DNA from: Polyodon spathula
Lineage: Eukaryota; Chordata; Actinopteri; Acipenseriformes; Polyodontidae
Assembly (NCBI RefSeq): GCF_017654505.1
Contig: NC_054543.1
Coordinates: 24,094,339-24,158,338, forward strand
Length of the DNA: 64,000 bases
Direction of reading: 5' to 3'
In this document: one piece after another, positions 22,763-33,381 of the stretch
How the letters are laid out: each line of letters starts with the position of its first letter
Numbering within the stretch: position 1 is the first letter of the stretch
Made by a program: the position numbers and the translations under genes
Notes under the pieces: model-generated
Told to the model about the DNA's origin: nothing
Database searches by the model: none
The model's input: only the letters and a program-made list of their open reading frames with translations

Positions 22763-23115
22763 GATCAAGTTGTATCCGCAGAAATAATCTTCAATATATG
22801 TCTCCCTTAAAGGTGGGGTGCAGTGATTTATTTTTTTTTTTCAGAATTCATGTGTGTGGTATTGTTGGAATGTCAAAAAAAAAAAAAAAAAAAAAAAAGT
22901 ATCTGTGTAGGTTTTAACACCTCTCATAGCAGACCTCCATACAAAGCCATTTACAGAGGTAGGCTGTGAACAGTGCATTATATGTAGAGTCACTTACAAC
23001 AGGACATTAATTTAATATCTCATCTGCAGGAGGGAGCACAAGGAGGTTAAATGATTTGCTCAGGGTCACACAGTGAGTCAGTCAATGGCAGAGGTGGGAT
23101 TTGAACCACACCACA
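22763..23115 (+). mobile_element. SINE-like element, copy 2
   Basis: This has the same head, poly-T, middle and core as 2046-2428, in the same order. Here the tail is better kept: TTAAATGATTTGCTCAGGGTCACACAGTGAGTCAGTC..GAGGTGGGATTTGAACC. The GGATTTGAACC phrase resembles the tRNA B-box type signal or the 3' domain seen in many fish SINEs. A poly-A tract of about 24 bases lies at 22875-22898. No coding capacity. Confidence 0.6.
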
Positions 23116-23221
23116 ATGACTTTTCTTTCACTGCACACCACATTTAAATACCGTAAAACAATGCAAAAACCTTTTGAAAAACCATAGTACTTCTAATTAC
23201 TGCCGCTCTTGAATAAGAGCC

Positions 23222-23828
23222 TTTGACCAGAATGACTAGTTGTGACGTCAGACCCGGAAGGACGCAGAAACCAAAACAGGTAATGGCGGTGAACATGAGA
23301 CGCTACGGCATCCAGTGTTTTATTAAATAATCAACAAACAAAAGATTTAAACAAAACACACAACACTGAAAATAAAGGGCATGTTGGCCAAACAAACAGA
23401 CAGACAAACAAAAAACGTGGACGAACCCAACAAACAAGTACTGTGCTGGCACTTCCAGCACGCTGTAGCAATTGTTATTCTAATCAAAATTCTCCTCTCT
23501 CTCACCCGTTCTCCAGTTCCTAACACACAACCCTGAGTGGGTGAAAATATGTTGCTTTTATGCAGCTGTACCGAGACTCGATTGCTAATCAATCATTCAT
23601 TTGGAGTCTCGGTACAACTGCACGTGAATTAATTAAGCATAATTTCCCATGTTCACATATTACATTTTACCTGCACTTGAAGTGTAGTGCAATCTTCATG
23701 CCTAAATATTTTAAACACTCATAACCCATATTTATATCCCATGTATTTTATACATAGACACCAACATTAACACACTACATATAACATAAAACACTAATAA
23801 ACACAAAGGGGCAGGACATTCAGCCACA
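23222..23828 (-). repeat. 3' LTR (minus orientation), 607 bp
   Basis: It ends in GCCACA at 23828 and begins TTTGACCAG at 23222, where the other copy has TGTGACCAG. It holds a perfect 12-bp inverted repeat (GTACCGAGACTC at 23568-23579 and its complement at 23604-23615), followed in minus orientation by a GCATAAAAGC TATA-like box. The other LTR lacks the hairpin's first arm and this box. Confidence 0.85.
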
Positions 23829-23842
23829 TATGCCCCCCCACC

Positions 23843-24770
23843 TGGCCATCTTCCACCTCAGTCCCAAAGTCCCGGTCGTAGTCCTGGCCCAGGAACAGGG
23901 GCAGCAATGGGCCAGGGCAGCAAAGGTGGTGGCCACGGTGGGAGGTCCTCCTCCGACCTCAACAGCTGTAGCGGCCAGGCCGACTGTGCACAGGCCGGCT
24001 CCTACGACCAAGGCAATCCTGGCTGCCGCCAGGCTGTCTGTGGGGGTGGTCTCCTGATCTTTTCCCCCTTCTCTGTAGCTGGGGACTCTGGCCACCAAAT
24101 TCCTTGCAGCGAAATTACTGCTGGGGGAGGTGGTCTCCTGAGCCATCCCCCCTTCTTCATAGCCGGCAGCTCCCCCCTGTTGGGCTCCAGCCACAGTATT
24201 TCCTGCGGAAAAGCAGGGCTGACACTAACCCCAAGCAAAGCAGTTCCAGCGACCCCAGGTGATGGTAGCAGCAGCGGACCCTCGGAAGACGATGACAGCA
24301 GCAGCGGATCCTCGGAAGGTGAACTCGGGAGGGGAGCCCCTGGCCATAGAGGTGTCAGTGGGAGCTCCACTTCTCCCTCATACCCTGCCACCGGTGGATT
24401 CACAGGCAATGCGGAACCAGCAGGAATTCACCCTCTGTTGATGGAGATGGGAGCTGCAAGCAGTCCTTCCATTGTGGTGGAGGTGGAACCGGCAGGAATA
24501 CACTTTCTGCTGGTGGAAGTGGGAACAGTTCCCACTCGGACTTTGGATGTACAGGCTCCTCCCACTCAGGCATAGGGCATTTGGGCTCCTCTGTCTCTTG
24601 CAATGGAAAGAGTTGGTCACGTGCTATGTGCCCAACCTCGCCAACAGCAAAGCACCATTCCTCACCTTTCAGGCAGGTGAGGCAGACATCCAGTGTGGTA
24701 GAGACAGCGCAGGACCTGTGACCGGCCCTGCGCTGCTGCTGATGCTGTTACCGCTGCTTCCTCCGGCTGT
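23843..24770 (-). pseudogene. Gag-like zinc knuckle plus Pro/Glu-rich frame, decayed
   Basis: On the minus strand the first part reads CFAVGEVGHIARD, a zinc knuckle in which the second cysteine has become valine and the last is lost (about 24660-24610). It is followed by PKCPMPEWEEPVHP and then PPAESVFLPVPPPPQWKD (24600-24480). The same order of knuckle, PEW block and AEGE(Y/F)LL block is found at 50224-50760. The minus-strand frame continues with low-complexity sequence to 23843. The protein would be a Gag-derived RNA-binding factor at most; no enzyme is encoded. Overlapping long frames on the plus strand are a by-product of the GC-rich repeats. Confidence 0.6.
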
Positions 24771-24866
24771 TTTCCCATTTCTTGATTTATTTATTTAATA
24801 TTTTTTTAAAAAAAAATTTGTAATCCTTTTTTTTTCCCCCAAAAGGACACTTCAAACAAAAGAGTG

Positions 24867-24897
<31 letters not shown>

Positions 24898-24944
24898 CAC
24901 ACAAAAAATGCTGTCCTCCCCTGGTCTGACTTGGAGGCTGGGTT

Positions 24945-24963
24945 TATCCCTCTTCAGACACCA
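24945..24963 (-). other. Primer binding site of the short LTR element
   Basis: TGGTGTCTGAAGAGGGATA starts two bases inside the 5' LTR on the minus strand. It resembles the usual TGG-starting PBS; the tRNA was not identified. A purine-rich tract (AGGTGGGGGGCATA on the minus strand) precedes the 3' LTR at 23829-23842 and is the likely polypurine tract. Confidence 0.5.
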
Positions 24964-24965
24964 TA

Positions 24966-25542
24966 TGTGACCAGGATGACTAGTGGTGACATCAGACCCG
25001 GAAGGACGCAGAAACCAAAACAGGTAATGGCGGTGAACCCGAGACGCTACGGCGTCTAGTGTTTTAATAAATAATCAACAAACAAAAGATTTAAACAAAA
25101 CACACAACACTGAAAATAAAGGGCATGTTGGCCAAACAAACAGACAGACAAAACGGACATGGATGAACCCAACATACAAGTACCGTGCTGGCACTTCCAG
25201 CACGCTGTAGCAATTGTTATTCCAATCAAAACTCTTCTCTCTCTCACCCTTTCTCCACTTTCGAACACACAACCCCGGTGAGTGCTGATCAATCATTCAA
25301 TTGGAGTCTCGGTACAACTGCACGTGAATTAATTAAGTGTAATTTCCCATGCTCACATATTAGGTTTTACCTGCACGTGAAGTGCTGTGCAATCCTCGTG
25401 CAAATACAAATATACATTTTAAACACTCGTGCTCGTAACCCATATTTATATCCCGTGTATTTTATACATAAACACCAACATTAACACACTACATACAACA
25501 TAAAACACTAATAAACACAAAGGGGCAGGACACTCCGCCACA
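24966..25542 (-). repeat. 5' LTR (minus orientation), 577 bp
   Basis: It begins TGTGACCAGG at 24966 and ends CCGCCACA at 25542. As the upstream LTR on the minus strand it would drive transcription, but a deletion of about 50 bp near 25278 has removed the TATA-like segment present in its partner. Confidence 0.85.
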
Positions 25543-25875
25543 GAGCCGCAGCTGTTTTTACCAATATAAAATAAATGCTGTAGCATTAATTCAGAGTAAT
25601 ACAGTATTTACATCCAGTTCATTGTTTACAGATCATGCACAAAAGTGCCTTCTCTGGACACATCGCATTGCATTTTGAATTTACAGCTTTTCCTTAATGA
25701 AAATGAATCCATGTCTGGGAGGTTATTAAACTTCCTCTGCTTTTGACCAATTCTGAGGACACAAATTGTTTAGTTCTGTGTGAATCATTCTTTAAATACA
25801 TTTTAACCGTTCCGCTACGGTGCCGCTAGGAATCATTCCATAAATCGTACCTGCTGTACACTTCCTTCCTTTATA
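25543..25875. other. No gene recognised
   Basis: This is flanking sequence between two insertions. It continues the pre-insertion locus of the LTR element (GAGCCGCAGC) and shows no domain. Confidence 0.5.
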
Positions 25876-26815
25876 CAGTCAGCACTCGGATAAACGACAC
25901 TCAGATAAAGTCAATCTCGATTTTTTTTTTTTCTGGCATGGCAAATCAGTCTTTCTTTATTGTGCACTGCAGTTATACAGTGCTTCTTCCAAAAACAAAG
26001 CAAATAAGACAAAGCACAGTAATGTAAAGGTTAATCATTGAACAGTTTTAGATGTTGTAATGCATTTTTTATCTGTGATCTTTAGTTGCTTTTGTGCATT
26101 TTCATTTGCACGTGAACTGTGACATTAGAGCCTTATCGATCACTATATTCTGCAATTTTGAAGACTGACTTTGGATACTGTTTTAATTCTGGTTGTTTTT
26201 ATTTTTAAATCCTTTGCTAAGTTGCATTACCTTTTACATTTTAAGCAGTTCTGTGCATATGTAACATTTTGATTTCATTTCGTTGTTGTGTTGTTAATGG
26301 GGAATTTTACATACTGCTACAATACAAACCAGTTTAAAAGTCTCTACTGTATTACAGTTCACGTGTCCAGTCATCTCTTTTGGCAAGTGACGTTTTCAGA
26401 ATCATGTTGTTCTGAATTAAAATACCACTTCTGTTAAATACAGTACTGCACCAACAAAACCAACTACAGTGCATCTAAATGGAAGCCTGCTTATTTTAAA
26501 ACACAGCCCTTTCAGCTATGTATTTTTGACATTATATCTCTTTTGTGTTCCCTGAAAAAACTGGTAAGTTTTTTGTCTTATTACTGCTGTTATTCCACCA
26601 ACTTGTGTGCTAACAAATTTTAATGAAAGGATCAACGTCTCCCTGTACAGTTCCTCAAAATGCAATGTGTGTGTGCAGGGAAGGGGGTAGGAGGCAGTTT
26701 ACAACGTGCTCACCTACATACATGTCAGATCAGATGAAATAATCAGATATGCGTCACACTCGTTTAACCGTCACTAAAGTCAACACTTTATAGGGTCGGA
26801 TATGAGTGCTGACTG
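25876..26815. mobile_element. Non-autonomous DNA transposon with pogo/Tigger-like TIRs, 940 bp
   Basis: The left terminus CAGTCAGCACTC (25876) and right terminus GAGTGCTGACTG (ends 26815) are perfect 12-bp inverted repeats. Beyond the tips both ends have related sequence (ATAAACGACACTCAGATAAAGTC against the complement of GACTTTAGTGACGGTTAAACGAG). The base pair TA precedes the left end; the right target site is not a clean TA. There is no transposase frame. The superfamily is inferred from the CAGTC-type tips. Confidence 0.6.
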
Positions 26816-28149
26816 CCTGCCGTAGATGTTGATTGTGCAGTTTAAAAGAAACACATGTTATAGTAAATATGTATTTTGTATTTTGAAACATGGTATCTGG
26901 TATTACTCCAGGCTAAATAAATCTCTCTTGCAATCCATAATTTCAGTTAGTACTTGTTTGGTCTTTTCAACTGGAATTTGAAATTGTCCCCACCTCTTCC
27001 TTCTTGTCATCAACCAACCAGCTGCTTCCCTTATTGACTTTCAGCCTGTTACATGCTTTGACCTTTTGGTAGTTCCAAGATTTAAGTTTTTTTTTTTTTT
27101 TTCTGATGGCCATTCTTTTGGCAGGGTGTCACTGACCCTTCAGATTTCACTAGCTAAATCGATCTGGCTAAAGATATTGGCCTTGATGTCTGGGATTGCA
27201 AGGGTTTAGCAGTGCTTAGTGGTGAAAGTCAATATATAAGTTTCAGTTTTATTAGATTTTTCTTCTTACATATATGTTCCCCTAAAATGCTAAGCCAAAA
27301 GAAAAACAACAATTATCTAGAGCTATGGAAATACTCCAAGTAATTCCCTTTTACATGTTTTTTTGTGAGCAGATATTAAAATGTATTTAACAGCAGTCTT
27401 TCACTCATCTATACAATTGAGTACTAATCAACGGCAATTAACATCCACATGGAGTGATTTAAAAGCCACTTGGAAAAGAATTTTCCTTTCGCACGGTGCG
27501 CTGCCAGTAAGTACTGCCATATCAAGGCTGTAAGCCTTTCATGCAACTAATTAATCATGCAGCCCTACCTTAAGAGCTACCACTGTGCATACTTGTAGGA
27601 TTTTGGTTTCATTTAACAGTGAACACATTAATAGGGGTGGATCTACCTTGTAGCTTGATGGGTTCACTGAATTCTTCATGATACACAACAGGTTCCCTGT
27701 GACCCCACCTCACCTCAACAAATATATAATACTGTAAGGAAATGTTCCTTTCAGTGCAGTTGGAAATACATTTGCTAGTAAATTTAAGTAACATACTAAG
27801 AGTATAACTATAATAAGCAATACTTGGGAGTTATTCAAATATAAAAATAGCTTCTGCCTGTTTTTTCCACTCTTTCTCTTTAAGCTGAATTCAACTTCTG
27901 ATGTGCAGGTGTTTTAGTTTGTTCCATGACAGACTCAAATTAATTGCTATTACTGTTGCTTTGTGGAATTCAGATTTTTCTTGATGTTCTCAGTTGCTGT
28001 TTTTCTATCAAAATGCACGCAGTATTTACGTAGGCTTCATCACATTTTGCAGACAGAAAATATCTTTTTTCTTTTGTTTATGTCTATTATATACTTATTT
28101 TACTTTGCCCAGGGCTGGAGTTAAAGGTTGTTACTTTGAGAGATCTGAG
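26816..28149. other. No gene recognised, about 1.3 kb
   Basis: AT-rich sequence without transposon domains, exon-like frames or tandem repeats that I could see. This is one of the better candidates for original host DNA in the window. Confidence 0.45.
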
Positions 28150-28689
28150 GAGTGGTCTCAGGGGATAGGATAAGAAAGAAAAGAGGTTCCAAACCAGCAA
28201 AAGCCTTCTTGGCCAGAGAAGAGAGAGCAGACACGAAGGCTATTCAGCAGCCTCGGGAACCAGAAAACACATAAGATAGATTGACACAGCATGTAGGTGG
28301 AATAGGCTGAAAAACTTGGAAAGGAATGATAGAATAAGGAGATGTAAATAGAGCACAGTCTCAATTTGAGTAAGATAAAGAGCAGGAGCTGCTAAAGGAT
28401 AGTGTGTGGCCGGGGGTCCCCTCTGACCCCCGCTGTGAGAACTCCCCTGGTGGATGTGTGGATGGTGGTGGCCATAGAGGTCGAGGAAGTGAGCCTCATT
28501 TACCCCCAAAGGTTGGACACCCGGCTAACCGCATAACCCCACATCTGTGGGACAAACAATAGTTTAGTCGCCAATGCATAACATTTAAGAAAGGAGGAAA
28601 AAAGACATACTAGACAAACAAGATGGATTTGTTTTTTGGACAAAAGAATGGATAGAGTGAAATTATATGTTTACCTACCGCACCGTGGA

Positions 28690-29680
28690 GAGGAAAAAAA
28701 AGCACCCTATTAGGGGGGAAAACGTCTGGTGGACCCAACGGATCAGGTAGCCCCCACTCCAGGCTTGCTAACAATGTTTTTGTGAGTTGCAGCGATATCA
28801 GAAAGAGATGTGTGTATGTATGATTCTACTGCTGAGGAGGACCAGCGCCCTAGGCTCTTAATTAGATGTTGATTGATGTTGGCTTTTGCTGCTGAGGTAG
28901 CTAATCTAATTATAAAGCACGGAAGGAGCTACTGAACAGTGAATCCGTCATGAGGAACAGCTTCTTGCTGTAGATGTATCTAGATGGTGTGCGGTGTAGG
29001 GACATAATGGAAAATTAATCTTCGACAGCTGTATAAATTGACCTTGACAAAGTTGATCTGTCTTAGAGATGCGCAGCATAATTAGGAAATGATAATCTGG
29101 AATAAGGAGATGTCATTGGAACAGATGCTGAGAGAAGGGAATCTGGAAAGGGATGGGACTGTCTATTCGGAGCGTCTGAGGAATCCAAAGAAAGCAGCTA
29201 AGCACATGACTTCCATTAGGAGATCGAAGGGGTTGAAACAGACTTTTTGCAAGATTGACATGAGCAACAGTAGAATATCCAAAGATATGAGAAGTCAAAA
29301 GTGAGAAGTAGGAGGGAAGCTCTAGATATGCCACGGAGCATCAGGCGGATTGCTGGAATGACTAGAAGAATCAGAAAGGACACTGACATGAGACGGTAAT
29401 GGACCTGAATTCCAGAGATGTAAGATTTGATTGTGGAAGCGGAGAGGTGTAGAATGTCTCGTGTATGGACTTGATTAAATGGAACTGGTTGAATTTGTTT
29501 GGGGTTTTTTTACACAGAAGGAGGCAAAAGAAGACCAGCTTCTAGAGCAGGATGATCTTTTTGATGGAGCTAGGGCAGCGGACATGTAATTTCTAGCAGA
29601 TTGAAGAAGGTTGAAGAGAGAGAGCTCACAGAAATACTAGGTGTTGGTATTGCGGTACTTGAAGAGGTGCTGGGGATGCT
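28690..29680 (-). pseudogene. DIRS tyrosine recombinase relic
   Basis: Minus strand: SARNYMSAALAPSKRS near 29600, TIKSYISGIQ equivalent near 29440, the GISRASLL block near 29320, AAFFGFLRRSE near 29190 and a KTDQL-like block near 29040. These blocks occur in the order expected for the YR protein of DIRS elements, which inserts circular DNA without target duplication. The C-terminal catalytic RxH/Y region is not readable. Multiple frame changes. Confidence 0.65.
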
Positions 29681-29689
29681 GTGGGAGCC

Positions 29690-30330
29690 AACCGCTGAAA
29701 TCTGGCGATCTATAGACGAGAAAGAGCATCAACTGCATTATATGAACCGGAAAGGTAACAGGCTTGAATGAAGAAATTAGAAGACACTGAAATCCAAATG
29801 AGCTGATGTACTAACTGCATTATAAAGGGAGAGGAAGATCTTCCTGTATTGATGATATGGACTGTAGATTTATTGTCACTAAAGTAAGTGATTTTCTTGA
29901 CCATCGGTGGACACAGATGTGAGCAGCTGCAATGATGGGATATAGTTCCAGAAGAGCAGTAGCTTTGAAGTGGGAAGAAAGATTCTGAATTTCAGAAGGT
30001 CGTTCGCTAGAGAACCATTCAGTCCCTAGGTAGGTAAGAATGAAGCGTCAATAAAGACATTCAAATCAGGAGGAGCTGAAATCAGGTCTTGATATCAGTG
30101 ATGAATTAAAGTAGCACACATCTTAATATTCTTTCTTGCTTCTTTGAGAGCAGAGATCTGCTGAAGTGGTGATCTGTAACAGTGTGGTGGACTGCTGTCA
30201 GTAGTGGGCAGTGGCCTGCTATAGAACAGAGATCTGCTGAAGTGAGTGAAAAGAAACTCATTCTGAGATACAAGCAAATTTAAGCTGCATGAAGAGCCTC
30301 CTTGGGAATGCAGGAGGTTGTTGCACAATT
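29690..30330 (-). pseudogene. DIRS RNase H and RT C-terminal relic
   Basis: Minus-strand reading from 30170 down: KEARKNIKMCATL, then DLNVFIDASF (RNase H beta strand with the first aspartate), then ALLELYPIIAAAHI. The frame 29904-29710 reads SDNKSTVHIINTGRSSSPFI and ends YNAVDALSRL. This is the classic DIRS RNase H series that leads into the recombinase. The part 29904-29710 is the best conserved piece of the element. Confidence 0.75.
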
Positions 30331-32340
30331 GTCTGCCAATCAGAATTTTGATAGGATGTCGATGTTTGTCTTGAAGTGTTAAGGCAATTTAAACCAAAGA
30401 TGAGGCTTTCAGGAGAGATATAGAATGCATTGCTGTGAGGTTGCTGCGAAACCTATTGATTTGATCAGGAGCAGTCTGTGAGTGTATTGTCCATTGCACG
30501 GTAGGAGGCTGTTTTAACTGAAATGCTGATAAATCGAAAGACATGGTTTCTGTATCTGACTGGCAGCTCACATCAAATTAAATATTAACCTGATTTGAAA
30601 ATACATGACTTTTGCAGTGAAATGACGAGCTAAAATATAGAACTTGTGATATTATACTGCCATCTGGACGTTATGAATAAAGTAAAACTGTTGGCTTTAG
30701 AAAATGCTGCACGGTAGAATGGGTTTTATTATTGAGATCAATAGTCCACATGATTGTTGAATCTGTGTAAAAGAGAGTGACGGTGGATTGTATTTTGGAC
30801 AGAGGAAAGTAGAATGGGCTGTGGATGGAGTCTGGAGGTCTTGGCTCACAAACCGCTGAAAACGCAGTTAACATATGTCTAAAATCAGGGTAAGACCAAT
30901 CGACAAAATAGTTATCTGCTGATAAGATGGCGGCGGCTTTAGAGGAGATTACTTTATGGTACTTGTAGAACATTGTACCCCTGTATCTAACTGAGATCTC
31001 CACGATGTAGAACAAAGTATTGCTCCAGTTCTTGATGGCAGTGTGGAACTTAATGTCTCGTGACTTGAGTGTAGCATTGATATCTTTACCTTTAATTATT
31101 TATTTTCTAATGTTAGGAGAGAGAGTGAGGTATTGCATAGTCTATCTGACTATCTATGAAGATATTTAGCATATTCTTTTTATATTTATTGTTAATTTAT
31201 ATTGAATACATATTTTAGGACAGTTAAGCATGTATATAAGTAAGTTAACATAGGTCCACGAGACACGTCTGCAGTACTCAGGCACAGATCTCACAGGGCC
31301 TCATGAAACTGCCTGGTTACCACAGCAATCTAACACTCCCAGTAGTAGCTCAATGAGGGCTTTGCCTTGATAAACATGACCTGTGAGGCACGAGTGGAAA
31401 GTTGCAGTGCAACAGGGTTGTTGGAGTTTTTTTTTAATTTTTTGCAATAGTTTGTTTTGAAAGTGATATTACGCAAGTAAGGTTCCAGAAATACATTACA
31501 AAGCAAAAAACTAGAACGAGAACCAAACTGAAGTTCCCACGTTGAACTAGGAATTGAAACCAAATTAATGTCCTTACCCATTATGATGTATTATTTTTGT
31601 ACCGGCTTCTGAACATAAGTAGCATTTAATTGCTAAACTAGGAACCCTGTGAGGAACAGATGAAAGCGAGATTATTAACATATCTCTGCGGAGGTGGGCA
31701 TCGAGGGAGCAGAGGCTGCCATGCCGTATAGACGACAGTGTAACAGAATTGTGTGATTCTTTTTATCGAATGACCAAGTGCGGAGAGAGAATACTGCTGC
31801 TTTAACACTGAGGAGAAAATACCTTTACGAAAATTGCTTTCAGAATCTTGTTGATGTACGAATCTTGTATTTGTTTGCAGCGGATGAAAAGACTGCAAAC
31901 AAAGCTTCTCAATAGATGATAAGGATAAGGCGATTGCTGCAGACGGGAGTGTTGATGCCTTTGTCAAACAGAGCTTTAAAAAGTTTGGCGGAGGGGGCAA
32001 TTTATAATGGAGATGCAGCAGATGTTGAATAATGGAGTGGCGCTTTGAACACTATGGCTGGAGAGATAATTGCAGGCTTAACTGGCGATGCAGCTGCTGC
32101 AGAGAGAAGAAAAAGCTGAAGGATGAGAAAAATCTTCGGAGCAGGTAGGAAAATTGCTCTAAATCATCTGAGTCGGACGAGAGAACGAGAAGATGAATTT
32201 TAGACATTAGTAAAGAGAGAAAGAAATAAGAGAAATAAGCACATTTGACAGTCTGAGCTAAAACGTGAAAACAATGAGAAAACAAACTGAACACGCTAGA
32301 CAGTGAGCTGTGTGAGATTCAAACTTAAATAGGAAATAGG

Positions 32341-32785
32341 AGAAGATTGACAGGGAAAGCAGGGTGGAGCCCTGGATCTCGCCCCCCGAAATATGCTTAT
32401 AGGCTAACACTTAATAGTACTATACTATACTTATAAGCATTTCCTTTATTTTATTATAAACATATTTGTCAATCTTAATGTTTTAATAGTTTCACAAATT
32501 GGTGGATTGTGCATGTTCAATAAATAACTTGTATAATAAAAAAGAAAGAAATTGTTTTAAAAAAAAAATCAATATAGCATTTAAATTAAATAAAAAATGT
32601 GTATATGGTAAATGGCAAACTATTTTAGCAACACTAAAATTGAAAGAAAACAAATCATTACATTTTTTGCCAGGGAAAGTTTGTCTTGAAATGCTGCTAA
32701 ACAGTAAACTTTACATGTTTTTTTTTTTTTTTTTAAAAACATATTCCCAACAAGTACATGCTTGACCACGAAGTGTTATAAATTA
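32341..32785. other. No gene recognised; AT-rich
   Basis: A short AT-rich spacer with poly-A and poly-T tracts lies between DIRS copy 2 and the repeat at 32790. No feature is supported. Confidence 0.5.
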
Positions 32786-32809
32786 CACAACACTTTTTTT
32801 TCTAATCCG

Positions 32810-33012
32810 CTAGTACCTCTGGGTCGATTGCAGTGTACCAAATTTAGTCCAGTGGATTAAGCAGGTTTAATCCATTTGCTTGGACTAAAGTTAATCCCGA
32901 TTGCATTGTACCACCCGATAATCACCACAGGTGGATAATCCGCTAAATCGGACTAAATAAGATCCTGATTACAGTGTACCAAATCGGATGTGAGATGATC
33001 CTGTTCTGTTGG
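32810..33012. repeat. Internal repeat/palindrome cluster around GATTGCAGTGTACCA
   Basis: The phrase GATTGCAGTGTACCA occurs three times with small changes (near 32827, 32900 and 32958), mixed with GGACTAAA and its complement TTTAGTCC and with GGATTAA/TTAATCC. The parts can pair with one another, so the 200 bp could fold on itself. This may be a MITE or the joined ends of a DNA transposon; no transposase or clear TSD was seen. Confidence 0.5.
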
Positions 33013-33381
33013 ACTAACGTAGTACTTTAAAATATAAGACTAATTTAGTATGCTTGCTCATCCTTTGGTTATACTACAGCTCCATTATTCTCTGAAATGT
33101 CTGAAAATTTTTAAAATGAAAAGTGAAGCCTTTTGAAACTTTTTGTTCAGTCAGGGAGTCGCATTAAGCACTTCAGGCTCAGTGTAAGGTACTGTAGACT
33201 CGCATAACCCATTGTCTCAAGTGAAAGGCATCACTAAAATGTAACAGAATATAAAACTTTGTACAATACTTTAAATTGTTATATAAAATCGACAATTGCA
33301 CTATACACGGTATATCATTATCTTGTATCATTGATAAACAATATTAAGCAATTGGACAATTTCTAGGTAGATTGAGATGTA

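Larger units (their letters stand above)
23222..25542 (-). mobile_element. Short LTR retrotransposon with two LTRs and TSD, non-autonomous
   Basis: Two LTRs of 607 and 577 bp flank 1137 bp of internal sequence. The 5-bp target duplication GAGCC lies at 23217-23221 and 25543-25547. In minus orientation the LTR starts TGTGGCGGAGTGTCCTGCCC and ends CATCCTGGTCACA. A primer binding site follows the 5' LTR and a purine-rich tract precedes the 3' LTR. The interior encodes only a decayed zinc knuckle and a Pro/Glu-rich stretch, without protease, RT or integrase, so it needed a partner. The LTRs have clearly diverged (indels and substitutions), so the insertion is old. Confidence 0.85.
28150..32340 (-). 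mobile_element. DIRS-type retrotransposon relic, copy 2, minus strand, about 4.2 kb
   Basis: This copy is longer than copy 1 and can be followed from about 32340 (5') to about 28200 (3'). The upstream 2 kb hold a serine/glutamine-rich, much decayed Gag-like region (frames 32294-32052 and 32000-31638) and a damaged RT. RNase H and tyrosine recombinase follow. The 3' non-coding region from 28790 downward aligns with 3070-3300 of copy 1. The outer ends and inverted or split direct repeats typical of DIRS could not be fixed. Many stops make it inactive. Confidence 0.7.

Noticed and set aside
23907..24575. 222-codon plus-strand frame
   Set aside because: It is antisense to the Pro/Glu-rich Gag-like frame of a minus-strand LTR element; GC-rich repeats keep several frames open by chance.
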